Assembly: GCA_001586965.3 (NCBI GenBank)
Contig: LUCW03000005.1
Span: 317,501-381,500 of the forward strand
DNA: 64,000 nt
Reading direction: 5' to 3'
Source of the DNA: Sphaeroforma sirkka
Lineage: Eukaryota; Opisthokonta; Ichthyosporea; Ichthyophonida
Shown one piece after another: positions 8,991 to 18,775 of the stretch (positions are counted from its first letter, which is position 1; the number at the start of each line of letters is the position of its first letter). The position numbers and the translations under genes are program-made. The notes below the pieces were generated by a model that saw only the letters and a program-made list of their open reading frames with translations, ran no database searches and had not been told where the DNA came from.

Positions 8991-9043
8991 ACTGCTGAAA
9001 AAACAATTATATAAATGCAAAAAATATTGTGCATTTATATATG

Positions 9044-9058
9044 TAGGGTTTAGGGTTG
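9044..9058 (+). repeat. TTTAGGG telomere-like heptamers
   Basis: TAGGGTTTAGGGTT lies a few bases beyond the stop of the RYSS-repeat gene. Similar blocks occur at 15012-15029 and 39852-39869, each next to a stop codon. TTTAGGG is the telomere repeat of plants and many algae; two units alone could be chance. Confidence 0.4.
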
Positions 9059-9064
9059 ATGTGA

Positions 9065-10147
9065 TTACTCGAACTTGCCCAGGGCAACAATGTACTTCTT
9101 GGACAGCTTGTCCATGGCCCCGGGTGTCATGGTGTCATCGGCAAACTTAAAGTCCTGGAGGGCCTGGCTGGCGTTCTTGGGGTCTACAGCCAGGATCTGG
9201 GCGGTGAGGATCTTGCTCGATTTCTTCAGTTGGGGGTCGCATGAGGCGCACTGCGAAAAGGCCTCGGCGGCCTCCTTGGCATTTGCATAGACGGACTCGG
9301 GCGCGGTGCGCATGGCCGAGACGAGGCTGGACTGGAACGCGCTGGTTGGGACTTTGTCACCCACAATCACCTTGGCGTTCTCTCTGTTGAACAGCAGCGC
9401 GTCCTGGGAGTCCACCTTGTTGTATGTTGACGCCTCGTTTATTCCACCCAGACCTTCCAGGAAGCTGTCCTCGCTGGCGTCGTCCCATCTGGACGAGTAC
9501 CTGGAGCTGGCGGCGTTGCTGGCGGCCCTGTTGGCGGCCGAGAACCGTGAGCTGTAGCGCGAGGGCGTCGTGGAGCTGTATCTGGAGCTAGCATAGCGAG
9601 AAGAATACCTTGAGGGGGTGGTTGATGAATAGCCAGAGCTGTACCCGGCGTTGGCGGCGGCGGCGTTGCTTGCTGCCCGGTTCTGGGCCGAGAACCGTGA
9701 GCTGTACCCCGCGTTGGCGGCGGCGGCGTTGCTTGCTGCCCGGTTCTGGGCCGAGAACCGTGAGCTGTAGCGCGAGGGCGTCGCGGAACTGTAGTTTGAG
9801 CTGTACCTCGCGTTAGCAGCGGCGTTACTCGAAGCCCTGTTGGCAGCCGAGAACCGTGAGCTATACCTTGAGGGCGTTGTTGAGCTAGCGTAGCGAGAGG
9901 AATATCCCGCATTCGCCGCATTGCTTGCGGCTCGATTCTGAGCGGAAAACCGTGAACTGTAGCGCGATGGCGTAGTTGAACTGTAGTTACTCGCGGCCTG
10001 GTTGGCGGCTGCGAACGCTGAACTATACCTGCTGGGCGACGCAGACGAGTACTTGGAACTGTATCTCGCCCCAGACTTTGGTAGGCGCGAGGGGTTTTTG
10101 GACGCGTGGCATGAGCTGTAATTGCTGGAGTAGCGAGAGGATGCCAT
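9065..10147 (-). CDS. Ser/Tyr/Arg/Ala repeat protein, probable structural protein
   Basis: 360 residues. Residues 1-220 consist of repeats built from TPSRYSSRFSAQNRAASNAA and GYSSRYSS units, strongly basic and rich in Tyr and Ser. Residues about 225-360 are an ordinary, mixed-charge and mostly helical domain (DSFLEGLGG, SAMRTAPESVYANAKEAAEAF, LDKLSKKYIVALGKFE-like end). The DNA copies of the repeat are close to each other, showing recent expansion. I do not recognise the family. The basic repeats may bind DNA or coat an inner virion layer, which is inference. It is divergent from the gene at 10263. Confidence 0.7.
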   Translation of the reverse strand: MASSRYSSNYSSCHASKNPSRLPKSGARYSSKYSSASPSRYSSAFAAANQAASNYSSTTPSRYSSRFSAQNRAASNAANAGYSSRYASSTTPSRYSSRFSAANRASSNAAANARYSSNYSSATPSRYSSRFSAQNRAASNAAAANAGYSSRFSAQNRAASNAAAANAGYSSGYSSTTPSRYSSRYASSRYSSTTPSRYSSRFSAANRAASNAASSRYSSRWDDASEDSFLEGLGGINEASTYNKVDSQDALLFNRENAKVIVGDKVPTSAFQSSLVSAMRTAPESVYANAKEAAEAFSQCASCDPQLKKSSKILTAQILAVDPKNASQALQDFKFADDTMTPGAMDKLSKKYIVALGKFE

Positions 10148-10262
10148 GGTGCGGATGTCTTATTTTTGTTACAAGAAAAAGTTTGTTCCTCACTAAACGG
10201 ATTTTGTATTCTTGCAAAGCTCGCCGGGTGATAATTGAAACATTCAAATAATTTTGGGAGAC

Positions 10263-11144
10263 ATGGACGAGTATGGCCAATTCAGGAAGGGCTTTGAAGA
10301 GGCCCAGCGCGTGTACCGGGTGTACTCTGTGCGGTACACGCACTGCCCCGCCAACGTGGTCCGCGACAAGACGCTCGCCCACAAGCCCCCGGACGATGCG
10401 AGCCAGTACTGGCTGGGCTACAGCTCTGGCACCGAGTACGAGTTCGAGAAGCAGCGCAAGTCCCGGGCACCGCAGAAGGGCGCGCCGGCCCCGTTCGCTC
10501 TGCGGGCCAGGTACCAGCAGCCCGCAGAGATCAAAATGTCCTTTATACGGCACCTCGAGTCCCAGGAAAACCCCATGTACAAGGCGGGCGCGGAGGGCGC
10601 AGCCATTGTGTGGGAGCAGAACAAGAAATGCATCACGGACGTCGAGAGCCTCGCCAAGGTCTACGGGGAGCTGAGGGCCAAGGGCCCGTCCCCCCAGTTC
10701 GGTCGCCCATTTGTGGTGGGCTACATGAGCACCCTGGAGGACCTCGCCAAGCAGTGTGCCGGCGAGCTCGGCGAGGTGTACGGGATCGACTACAACCTGG
10801 GGTGTGACACGACGTCAGTGGACTATATCATGGGCCAGAAGACGCTGGCCGCGGCGTGGGACATCTATGTCACCGAGGATGACGAAACGAACATTGCCCG
10901 CATGACGGCCAAGCGAGACTATCTGCTCAGGCACATCCCAGACTCTCTCATGAGCGAGTGTGCGCGGCAGGGGTACCTGATCGAGTTGCGGGTCCGGGTG
11001 CTCGCGCTCGACATTGTGCTGCCGCCGCCGGTAACCGTACTCGCCCTACAGGCGTGCAACCCGTCCTCCGCAGGGTGGCCAACAAAGACGCCAGTAGTAC
11101 GCCCTAGTCTGCCGCCCACCACTCCAACGTGCCCGTGTGAGTGA
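10263..11144 (+). CDS. Protein of unknown function, 293 residues
   Basis: The ATG at 10263 gives MDEYGQFRKGFEEAQRVYRV. The protein is soluble and mixed alpha/beta by eye, with a basic segment EFEKQRKSRAP near 60 and a Pro-rich, Cys-ending tail (PPTTPTCPCE). It has no signal peptide, membrane segment or catalytic motif that I recognise. It lies between two probable structural genes and is transcribed in the same direction as the following three genes, so a late or virion role is possible. Confidence 0.65.
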   Translation: MDEYGQFRKGFEEAQRVYRVYSVRYTHCPANVVRDKTLAHKPPDDASQYWLGYSSGTEYEFEKQRKSRAPQKGAPAPFALRARYQQPAEIKMSFIRHLESQENPMYKAGAEGAAIVWEQNKKCITDVESLAKVYGELRAKGPSPQFGRPFVVGYMSTLEDLAKQCAGELGEVYGIDYNLGCDTTSVDYIMGQKTLAAAWDIYVTEDDETNIARMTAKRDYLLRHIPDSLMSECARQGYLIELRVRVLALDIVLPPPVTVLALQACNPSSAGWPTKTPVVRPSLPPTTPTCPCE

Positions 11145-11207
11145 TCCTATTGGACACTCTGTCTGAGATGATGGCTTAAGTCCCTCTGTCGCTTAACGAA
11201 AGACACT

Positions 11208-13763
11208 ATGATCAACTGTCTCAAAAACTCCCGGCCCGCGTGCCAGCCCGAGGGGTACTCGGCCCTCAAGTTTAACAGGTCCCACCAGACCAATGTCGTC
11301 GCCTCGCGCACCAAGCAGCCCCCCGTCAACATTGACACGGCCTTGCTGCAGGCGGACTCCCGGGGCACCGACGAGCTCATCCGACCGGTCTCGTACACGG
11401 CCGGGCAGCACAAGCACGCCGGGTTCACAAAGCCCGAGCTCATCCGAAACTACAACATGTCGGACCGGGACGAGGGCACCAAGCAGTCTACTCTGGGGAA
11501 GAACGTCAATGCCGGCATGGCCTACAGCAAGCACGGCGGCGACGACAGGGTCCGCGTCTCCAAGGAAATGTACACAGACCGCCAGACCCCCATTGCAAAG
11601 AGCGGCAACCTGCTCTACGAGAAGACCAGTGCCCGGAGAGAGTTCCAGGCCCCGCGCACCGACACCGTGATCCCAGCGTCGCGGATGCGTGCCAGCACCG
11701 TCATTGACCAGAACGGGCGCAACCAGCCGGCACCCGAGGACGACCAGTTCCGGGGAGACTACAATGTGACATCGGCGCTGACCAACACGTACAACATAAG
11801 CCGAGAGGCCGGGAAGGCCCGGTACTTTGAGAAGGACGCGGACGCCGACAAGCGATTCGACGCGACCTCGGGCTCGGGCTCGGCGCAGCCCGGGTCGGCG
11901 ATCCGGGACTCGAGCTCTTCCGTCGTACGCGAGGTGCTGACCGACAACGGGGCTGTCGGTCTCGAAGACGTGGACCTCATGCGAGGCGACGCAGAGTGCG
12001 AAGCCATGAAGCGGTACGGCGGCCAGGCCCGGCGCCCGCCGCCCACGGAGCAGCAGGCCTCGCAGCGCAACATGTACCTCGACATGGCCATGGGACTCGA
12101 AGCCGGGCACAACGCGTACACGCAACGGGACATGGGGGAGCTGGGCGACGATGTTAGATTCAAGAAGCCCGAGTACCGTAGTGGGGAGGCGGGTGTGGTG
12201 GAGCCCCATGTGCAGTTTCCCGAGTCCATCTCGTCGAACACAAGCGCGATCAGGCGGCAGCAGCCGATCCAGCTGCAGTACCAGGTGCCGACGCCGCTGC
12301 TGCAGGGCGAGTTTGCTAGAGGCGAGCGTGTGGCGCCGATGAACGTCGGGGCCTCGCTCAAGCCCGTCTACGCTCAGGAACAGTGGAGTTCCAAGACATC
12401 GCCGTACCAGGAGCCGCAGATGTCGCAGGCACTCGACAGACCGCTGGCAAACCCCATGTACGTGAGCGGGGGCAGCGGGGTGGCCTCAGAGCGGGTCCTC
12501 GGCGGCTCGCGGGTCGAAGCCGAGGTGGAGAGCGACCACTTCCGGGAGCCCAACTACGGTGTGCGGAATGCGGTGTCGGGGCGCAGCGTACTGAACGTGC
12601 CCACGGGCCACGGCTCCATTGACGACGAGAGACGGGCCGCTGTGGGCACGGAGCACCTGCGGCCGTCGGCGGCCATGGAGGCGAGCTCGGGGCGCAGCGG
12701 CGCGCTGTCTGTGGAAGGCTCCGGCAGGCGCCTCGGTCGCCCAATAATCACTCTCCAGCCGTCCGCGCACCTCGGCGCTACGTCGGGCCACAGGTCGCAG
12801 CACAGCGACACTGAGAACAGCAGGTTGTCGCAGCATGTGCGGGTCGCAGAGCAGCCGGTGTACCGGGCCGGCGTGTCGGGCCACCGGTCGTGGCGAAAGG
12901 ACATGGACAACGGCCGAGCCGCGAATGTGCGGGCGGTAGAGCAGCCGGTGTACCTGCCCGGCACCTCGGGCCACCGCGCCCGCCACATGGAGTTTGAAGA
13001 CAGCCGTGTGGCGCCAAACCTGCGTCTGGAGGAGACCACATACGTCGCGGGCGCCAGCGGCAGGGCGACGCAGAGCACGGCGGAGAGGGGGGAGAGACCG
13101 GTGCAAGCCATGCGGGAGAACGACTTCTCTGCGCAGAACGCGGTGACGGGCCGGAGCACACTAAACACACCCACGGCCCGTGAATTTGACGAAAGCAACC
13201 GGGGCTACGTGGGGAAGGAGTTTCTCACGAGGCCTACAACGGTGGAGGCGCAGTCTGGACACCACGGGGCCCTCTCAGCACGCGTGGGCGGCGGCAGCGA
13301 GCGCCTCGGACAGCCGATCCTCAACCTCACCACGCCCGTCTACGTGGCGGCGAGTTCCGGGCGGGCAGAGCAGACCCACAATGACGATAGCCGGCATGCG
13401 CCGGCTACGCGAATGCACAAGATTGCGGACCACGAGCGGATCTCTGTGAACACGGAGCCGCTGCCGGTGGCGATTGACCTTGACCGGTACGGGCCGCAGC
13501 AGAATAAGTCAAAGCGCACACGGCCGTTGCCGGTGACGCTCTGCAGTGCCGAGCCGCTGTTTGATCTGACGAGTGGCGCGAACGCCGAGAAGGCCCTCAG
13601 GGGACGCAACCCCTACACCACGGGCACGGGGGCCTCGAAGAGCCGCGTTGTGGACGTTGGCGGCCGGAACGCGCCCCCCAGCGTCTATGTGCACAACGGC
13701 ATGGATGCAAAGAGGGAGCTAACCCTCACGCTCCCGGAGACGGTGTACGGCCGGACACCCTAG
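11208..13763 (+). CDS. Large repeat-bearing probable virion protein, 851 residues
   Basis: The protein starts MINCLKNSRPACQPEGY and has no membrane segment. The first 350 residues are hydrophilic (NMSDRDEGTKQSTLGKNVNAG, TLTDNGAVGLEDVDLMRG-like). From about 400 to 800 there are diverged repeats of 30-40 residues containing SGHRS, VAEQPVY, ASSGR and GxxxLNxPT, for instance VAEQPVYRAGVSGHRSW and VEQPVYLPGTSGHRARH. A bipartite duplication is visible: NAVSGRSVLNVPTGHG near 450 and NAVTGRSTLNTPTARE near 640. Large proteins with such repeats are common in giant-virus particles, but I cannot place the family. Codon use matches the neighbours. Confidence 0.75.
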   Translation: MINCLKNSRPACQPEGYSALKFNRSHQTNVVASRTKQPPVNIDTALLQADSRGTDELIRPVSYTAGQHKHAGFTKPELIRNYNMSDRDEGTKQSTLGKNVNAGMAYSKHGGDDRVRVSKEMYTDRQTPIAKSGNLLYEKTSARREFQAPRTDTVIPASRMRASTVIDQNGRNQPAPEDDQFRGDYNVTSALTNTYNISREAGKARYFEKDADADKRFDATSGSGSAQPGSAIRDSSSSVVREVLTDNGAVGLEDVDLMRGDAECEAMKRYGGQARRPPPTEQQASQRNMYLDMAMGLEAGHNAYTQRDMGELGDDVRFKKPEYRSGEAGVVEPHVQFPESISSNTSAIRRQQPIQLQYQVPTPLLQGEFARGERVAPMNVGASLKPVYAQEQWSSKTSPYQEPQMSQALDRPLANPMYVSGGSGVASERVLGGSRVEAEVESDHFREPNYGVRNAVSGRSVLNVPTGHGSIDDERRAAVGTEHLRPSAAMEASSGRSGALSVEGSGRRLGRPIITLQPSAHLGATSGHRSQHSDTENSRLSQHVRVAEQPVYRAGVSGHRSWRKDMDNGRAANVRAVEQPVYLPGTSGHRARHMEFEDSRVAPNLRLEETTYVAGASGRATQSTAERGERPVQAMRENDFSAQNAVTGRSTLNTPTAREFDESNRGYVGKEFLTRPTTVEAQSGHHGALSARVGGGSERLGQPILNLTTPVYVAASSGRAEQTHNDDSRHAPATRMHKIADHERISVNTEPLPVAIDLDRYGPQQNKSKRTRPLPVTLCSAEPLFDLTSGANAEKALRGRNPYTTGTGASKSRVVDVGGRNAPPSVYVHNGMDAKRELTLTLPETVYGRTP

Positions 13764-13851
13764 TCTTTTTTTTTTTCTTTCGTGTAAAGCACGCGCACAC
13801 ACATACACACACGCACACTCGTACACTCACTCATTCACGTACACACACACA

Positions 13852-14313
13852 ATGGATGTTCTGGATACAGCCAACTCCCACTTTGATGAGATTGCACAGG
13901 ACTGCTACTTGGTGCAGCTGAACGAGACGGTTGCCGAGATGCAGACCAGTAGTGCGGTTGCCAGCCCCTACGGGCGGTTCTGGGCCAAGTGGCTCGCCCT
14001 CCGGGAGCACGTCGGGAGCGTCACCGGCCGCGAGTTCGACCCCTGCCTCTACGAGGGCGCAAGGGTCGTGCTGCAGCTCCGCCGAGTGCCCGCCGACATT
14101 GGACTCATGGGCCGCTCCCTGGACGGGATTGCGCTCGGCGCCTACGTGACGGACTTCCACACGATGGCTCTGAACACAGAGCGCTTCGCCCTTGTGTGTG
14201 GCGAGCTTGGGGCGCACATGGATGTGTTTGCGGCACCCGTGTCCCGGGCGTCCGTGTACAGACACCACAAGATGCTCCTCCATTGCCTGCGTCGCGCGAC
14301 TGCAAAGGTGTAG
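13852..14313 (+). CDS. Unknown protein, 153 residues
   Basis: It starts MDVLDTANSHFDEIAQD. It is alpha-rich by eye and has no recognisable motif (FWAKWLALREHVGSV, RVVLQLRRVPADIGLM). The start follows a CA-rich leader (ACACAC repeats, 13795-13850), and the next gene starts 34 bases after its stop, so it is probably in a cluster of late genes. No function is proposed. Confidence 0.65.
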   Translation: MDVLDTANSHFDEIAQDCYLVQLNETVAEMQTSSAVASPYGRFWAKWLALREHVGSVTGREFDPCLYEGARVVLQLRRVPADIGLMGRSLDGIALGAYVTDFHTMALNTERFALVCGELGAHMDVFAAPVSRASVYRHHKMLLHCLRRATAKV

Positions 14314-14347
14314 ACAATGGCTTATAAGCCCTAGACTCCGTCTACAA

Positions 14348-15016
14348 ATGAGCTGCCCCTTCCCGGTATTGGTGGACTACACCCGCGACAACGCTGCAAA
14401 CGCAGTGCAGCTCAAGTTCAAGGCCCCGGACGAGGGCCTTCAAATTGGCGTGCAGCTCTGTGGAAAGGCGCTGGCGGGCGTGTACTGTCGCGAGCACTCG
14501 GACATAGAGGTCAGGCGCATCATGTACCGGACAATGTACAAGTACAACAGGTACAGCGCCGCCAGCGCGCGCGACCGGTACAGGTTTGCGCAGATGGAGT
14601 ACAACTTGTACATACGCGAGTGGATGACCGAGTCGCTGTGTGTGGTGTTTAAATCCACGCGAACGTGCGAGGGAGACCGGGATGCGCGCGTGCTGGATAT
14701 ACAGGCCCAGAGAGAGCTACAGAGGCCAGCCATGGAAGCCTATGTCGCGAACCCCCACGGGCCCCTTGAGCTCATGGTGCCGGAGACAACGATTGTGTGT
14801 GAGGCAAACGTCGAGCCCGTTGGGAAGGTGTTTCAGGAGGTGGGGTATACATACGGCCATGATGGCGCGGTGGAGATAAGGCATGATTGTGCAGACGATG
14901 TACCGTCGCCCCAGGACGAGCATGGTGGGATAGGCCTATCGGACTGGGGCGGCGGCGGCGATGCGCCACTGACCCACGGGGACTCCATGGACATGAGCGG
15001 GCTCGATATGTTTTAG
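14348..15016 (+). CDS. Unknown protein, 222 residues
   Basis: The ATG at 14348 (MSCPFPVLVDYTRDN) follows the preceding stop by 34 bases; an upstream in-frame extension would overlap that gene and is less likely. The middle is rich in Arg and Tyr (MYRTMYKYNRYSAASARDRYRF), the tail is acidic and Gly-rich with GLSDWGGGGD and a final MSGLDMF. No family is recognised. The stop codon is part of a TTTAGGG-like block. Confidence 0.6.
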   Translation: MSCPFPVLVDYTRDNAANAVQLKFKAPDEGLQIGVQLCGKALAGVYCREHSDIEVRRIMYRTMYKYNRYSAASARDRYRFAQMEYNLYIREWMTESLCVVFKSTRTCEGDRDARVLDIQAQRELQRPAMEAYVANPHGPLELMVPETTIVCEANVEPVGKVFQEVGYTYGHDGAVEIRHDCADDVPSPQDEHGGIGLSDWGGGGDAPLTHGDSMDMSGLDMF

Positions 15017-15029
15017 GGTTTTGGGTTTT
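15012..15029 (+). repeat. TTTAGGG telomere-like block at a stop codon
   Basis: TTTAGGGTTTTGGGTTTTA begins in the last codons of the preceding gene, so the TAG stop is the TAG of the heptamer. It is followed by a duplicated AATTTTATTAAAATAA. Confidence 0.4.
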
Positions 15030-15068
15030 ATCAATTTTATTAAAATAAACAATTTTATTAAAATAACA

Positions 15069-15419
15069 TTAGACGGGCATGTCGTACAATTTCAGTATAC
15101 TGGCATAGGACGGTTTTGTCTTGTGGGTCTCGTGATTGACCATGTTGTGCAGCTTGTAAAAGAGCTTGAACAGGTGGTCGCGGCTCTGGCAGTCCCGGCT
15201 GGTGAACCCCAGTTCCCGGAGGTTCCTCACGTAGTTGTCGCGGCAGCTGCTGCATGGGAGCAGGAACTGGAGCGCCAGCACGAGCTCGAGCGCCGCCGTT
15301 CGCTCTTCTTTAGTAGGATGGGTCGGGAATGCCGCTGCGATGCTGTGCAGAGCAGTCCACAGCCCGCTGCCCCAGATCCGGGGGGAAAAGTTTTTCCTCT
15401 GGCCCTGGTTGTTGTCCAT
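15069..15419 (-). CDS. Erv1/Alr-family FAD-linked thiol oxidase
   Basis: 116 residues starting MDNNQGQRKNF. Family features are clear: WGSGLWTALHSIAAAFP (FAD-binding Trp/His segment), PTKEER, then LPCSSCRDNY with the active-site CxxC, and a C-terminal helix with HNMVNHETHK (the HxxVN motif that contacts FAD). NCLDVs use this enzyme to form disulphides in virion proteins in the cytoplasm; it is a core gene of the phylum. The minimal length is typical of viral forms. Cys-rich products at 5565 and 22527 are plausible substrates. Confidence 0.92.
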   Translation of the reverse strand: MDNNQGQRKNFSPRIWGSGLWTALHSIAAAFPTHPTKEERTAALELVLALQFLLPCSSCRDNYVRNLRELGFTSRDCQSRDHLFKLFYKLHNMVNHETHKTKPSYASILKLYDMPV

Positions 15420-15464
15420 TCTAACACTTTTCTTGGGGGGCAGACAGTTTTGCGACCCGTCGAC

Positions 15465-16389
15465 CTAGAAACGGTCACTTTTCCAATTGAGAAACGCGTC
15501 CTGAAAGGTGAGGGTTTTGGACATGTCGTCAAAGAAACGGCATTCCTCGGACATTTCAGCCAGCCAGACGCCTTCGTTGACGGCGTCGACGACCGTCTTC
15601 CTCGGTATGCCCTTGTCGACAAACGACTGGATCATGGTCTTGCTGTATGCGGCCACAAACGAAGGGCCCACGACGATCCGGGCCCCGAGTGCAGTGTTGC
15701 GGGGCAGATCCGTGGTGGGCACAGCGTACGCCCGGGGCCCCGAGTAGTGGTAGCCACGTATGGCCGGGTCCAGCAGGACGTGGCCGCCGATGCGGTACAT
15801 CTTGGCATGCATGTAGATTTCCTCACCGCCGTACCCCTGAAGCGGGGGGGTTGAAGCCGCCGATAGCCATGAAGTCGGCCTTGCGCACGAGCGAGAACCA
15901 AAAGCCCGTGGACCTGATTTTGTACGGCACCGTGCCTTTGGCGAGAGGGCCCCATTTCCCCCAGAAGTCTGTGTTGAGTGTGAGGTTGTATTCGCCGTAG
16001 AACTGTGGCGACCCAAACGAGATTGCAGCATGGACAAAGACCTTTGGGGGGTAGTTGGGGATATTCCGGAGGATGTGTTCGCAGGCGCCGGTGCCGAGGA
16101 GCACATGGGAGTCGAGAAACAGTAGCCAGCTCCCGCGTGCGTTCTGCGCACCGACACTTCTGGGGTGGTGAACGCCTTTGACCTCGCCAGCGGCAACGTA
16201 GCGAACATTCGGACGCGCCACTGCCTGGACAACGGGGAGGATGTCCTTGGTCTCGGGCTCGTTGTCACACACGAGGATCTCAACACTCGGTGAGTCGAAC
16301 CCGCTGTGCAGCAGGAGGCTCTGGATGGTAAAGGCGAGCTCGCTGGGCTTGCTGCGACAGGCTATGACGATGGAGAGGACAATGGACAT
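15465..16389 (-). CDS. GalNAc-transferase-like glycosyltransferase (GT2/GT27 fold), frame split
   Basis: The product starts MSIVLSIVIACRSKP at 16389, right after a run of ten A on the coding strand. It has a GT-A fold layout: SIVIACR strand, VEILVCDNEPE, ARGSWLLFLDSHVLLG with the metal-binding D-S-H also used by polypeptide GalNAc-transferases, then GGFNPP and GYGGEEIYMHAKMYRIGG with the acceptor-side EE motif, and DPAIRGYHYSG. The total of about 308 residues fits a catalytic domain alone. The two halves lie in different frames, with about one break at a homopolymer, and both halves keep family motifs. It probably glycosylates fibre or surface proteins. Confidence 0.8.
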
Positions 16390-16569
16390 TTTTTTTTTTT
16401 GCGACGATTGAGCCTTGGGGGAAACACCCTGTACACGCATTCGTTTTTTGAAGGCCTCTAGAGAGACAAAGAATCCTCGTCCGTTGTTTGTGGTGTCGGC
16501 TTGTGTTTTTTGATTGTGTCAGACTCTGCAGAAAAATACTCCTCACTAGACCCCAACTTGGACTTACCC

Positions 16570-16577
16570 CAGACGCC

Positions 16578-16608
<31 letters not shown>

Positions 16609-17035
16609 CCACTGCCGCCCCAGAGGTCCACAGGCCCCTTGCTACCGCCATCGCCGCCGCCCCAGGGGTACCCAGGCCCGCCACCGCCGCCGCCGCCGCC
16701 GCCACTGCCGCCCCAGAGGTCCACAGGCCCCTTGCTACCGCCATCGCCGCCGCCCCAGGGTACCCAGGCCCGCCACCGCCGCCGCCGCCGCCGCCGCCAC
16801 TGCCGCCACTGCCGCCCCAGAGGTCCACAGGGCCCTTTGCTACCGCCATCGCCGCCGCCCCAGGGTACCCAGGCCCGCCACCGCCGCCGCCTCCGGGTTT
16901 TCGTCTGATCGATCCACGAGGCGGCCGCCACTGCCGCCACTGCCGCCCCAGAGGTCCACAGGCCCCTTGCTACCGCCATCGCCGCCGCCGCCGCCGCCGC
17001 CGCCGGGTTTTCGTCTGATCGCATCCACGAGGCGG
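16570..17035. repeat. GCC/CCG-rich repeat tract of unclear coding strand
   Basis: Four to five imperfect copies of a ~90-105 bp unit are separated by CCG/GCC runs. The unit contains CCCCAGAGGTCCACAGG and CTTGCTACCGCCATCG. A block with GGGTTTTCGTCTGATCG occurs twice at the right. The region is open on both strands. Read forward it gives poly-Pro with QRSTGP; read backward it gives Ala/Gly-rich sequence. A forward gene starting at 16501 (MCFLIVSDS, then poly-Pro) or a reverse one starting with MSLNVGDARVIVQ near 17090 are both possible; neither has independent support. Confidence 0.6.
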
Positions 17036-17074
17036 CGGCCGGGCGTTGCACAATCACCCTCGCGTCCCCCACGT

Positions 17075-18754
17075 TCAACGACATCTCGGCTTGGCCGCCA
17101 CGCTTCGCGTCTTGGCCTTGGACATCATCTTTGAAAACACATCCATCCGCGTGTACTCGTCCCACGCCGCAACCCCGAGCCCGGCGGGAATGAGCTCCTT
17201 GCCCAGCACCACCATCGTCACCTTGCGCTTTGCGTCGTCGTCGTCCACGGGAAATGCCTTGGCATACCCGCTTCTGAACCACAGCTCCAGCGCCCCATCC
17301 CCCCGAACCTGGAAGGACCGAATGGATACGTGCTCATACGTGTACGTTGTGCGGACGACTACCCGGCTCCTGACATTGTTCTTGGCCGCAAAGTAGAGAA
17401 TTCGGTTTGGCCCCATCTGGACGTGCTCGATATCGCTTTTGCCCTCTCTGGTAAAGAACCCAAAGCCGTCCGCTCGCCGCTGGTAGGCAAACAGCGCCGC
17501 CCGCGGGCCCTTGCTGGAGACCCGCATCACGGATCTGTAGTCGTCCAGCAGCGGCGCAAGTTCCTCCTTCACCTTTGCCCTGTACACGGCGATCGCCCTC
17601 AGCAGCTCAGCGTGCTCTACAAAGACATTCTTGCCCGCCCGCTCGTGCTCGGTCGCTGTGTGGACACTGAAGAACGGCACCCTCCTCGCCGTCTCCTGGA
17701 TCACCCGGATGAGTCCGACCACACTGGCCTGGCCTATGAACCTCTTGTACAGCCCGTACATGTAGTCCCCCGTCCCCCCGAGCCGGGCAAGCTTAAAGGT
17801 TGCATGCATATTGTAGTTTGCGTGCTCCAGCATGGCAGCGTGTCTCTCGGGGTTGGAGCATACGCGCTGCTCCAGGTAGAGCCGCCACCGCACCTCGCCA
17901 CCGGCATCGGCTATACGCACCACCTGCGGCACAAAGAAGATCTTCCTTTGCCCGACCCCAGCCACGCCCGTCTTGTCCAGCAGCTCCAGCAGCTCGGTGG
18001 CCGGGCAGTTCGTCAGCACCGGCAGCACGTGCGTCTTGGACGGCACGAGCTTGTCGGTCCCGCAGGCATACGCCTTGTTTGTCAGTCCCACAAATCGGTA
18101 GCGCTTCTTCCCGGCCGCTCGCTCCTCCGCAGTCAAGTTCGCGCTCTGCTCTTTGATCTGGTAGTACCTGCCATTTGCGCCGATCCACAAGATGTCCAGC
18201 GCATACAGGGAGGCGTTGGATTTGAACGGGGGTTGAGCGCGTCCGGCTCTGAACACCAGCCGGAGGTTCACATCCCTGTCTCGCACACGGACGCGCAGAC
18301 AAGAGGCCCTCACAAACGCGACACCACCCGAGGGCTGGTTTGCCATATCCCGGCCAATGTACGGCCTCAGCTCGTAGACGTGTCCCAGACGGTTCACGAT
18401 CCGGTGTCTCCCCATCTCCACATTGCTAATGTAGACGTACTTCCCGGTGGGCGCATCCCACCGGAACCCGAGCTCCGCGAGGATGGGTGCCGGCAGCACG
18501 CCCTGCCCATCAAGCCTCTGCCGCACGTTCTGGAACAAGTTGGGCAGGAACCGCGAGATGTAGGCGTTCACGGTTGTGGGTACAAGGGTCGTGGTAAGCA
18601 TGTCTTCCGGCAGGCGGCGTAGGTTGTACACGGAGAACGCGTCCCTCGTGTAGGCCCGGTAGTACTCGTTAATCTGTTCTGGCACACTGAGCTCGTCGAA
18701 TGTGCGTCGTTTCGGTAGCGCCACCGCCACGTCGTCGGCCACAACAAAGTTCAT
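17075..18754 (-). CDS. Unknown protein, paralogue A of an adjacent pair (about 559 residues)
   Basis: It starts MNFVVADDVAVALPKRR at 18754. It aligns along its whole length with the next gene upstream: FDELSVPEQINEYYRAYT against FDKLSAYEKIKTYYDAYT, GRHRIVNRLGHVYELRPYIGRDM against GRYRIINALGHVYELRPFTGRDM, YLEQRVCSNPE against FLEQRVCSNPA, IQMGPN-type sites (VQMGPNRILYFAAK), VSIRSF and LELWF. No enzyme motif is recognised; conserved Arg, Tyr and Asn blocks suggest a folded multi-domain protein. The pair probably arose by tandem duplication and then diverged strongly. A T-rich box lies just upstream of the ATG. Confidence 0.75.
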   Translation of the reverse strand: MNFVVADDVAVALPKRRTFDELSVPEQINEYYRAYTRDAFSVYNLRRLPEDMLTTTLVPTTVNAYISRFLPNLFQNVRQRLDGQGVLPAPILAELGFRWDAPTGKYVYISNVEMGRHRIVNRLGHVYELRPYIGRDMANQPSGGVAFVRASCLRVRVRDRDVNLRLVFRAGRAQPPFKSNASLYALDILWIGANGRYYQIKEQSANLTAEERAAGKKRYRFVGLTNKAYACGTDKLVPSKTHVLPVLTNCPATELLELLDKTGVAGVGQRKIFFVPQVVRIADAGGEVRWRLYLEQRVCSNPERHAAMLEHANYNMHATFKLARLGGTGDYMYGLYKRFIGQASVVGLIRVIQETARRVPFFSVHTATEHERAGKNVFVEHAELLRAIAVYRAKVKEELAPLLDDYRSVMRVSSKGPRAALFAYQRRADGFGFFTREGKSDIEHVQMGPNRILYFAAKNNVRSRVVVRTTYTYEHVSIRSFQVRGDGALELWFRSGYAKAFPVDDDDAKRKVTMVVLGKELIPAGLGVAAWDEYTRMDVFSKMMSKAKTRSVAAKPRCR

Positions 18755-18775
18755 ATTGTTTTGTTTGTTTAGAGT

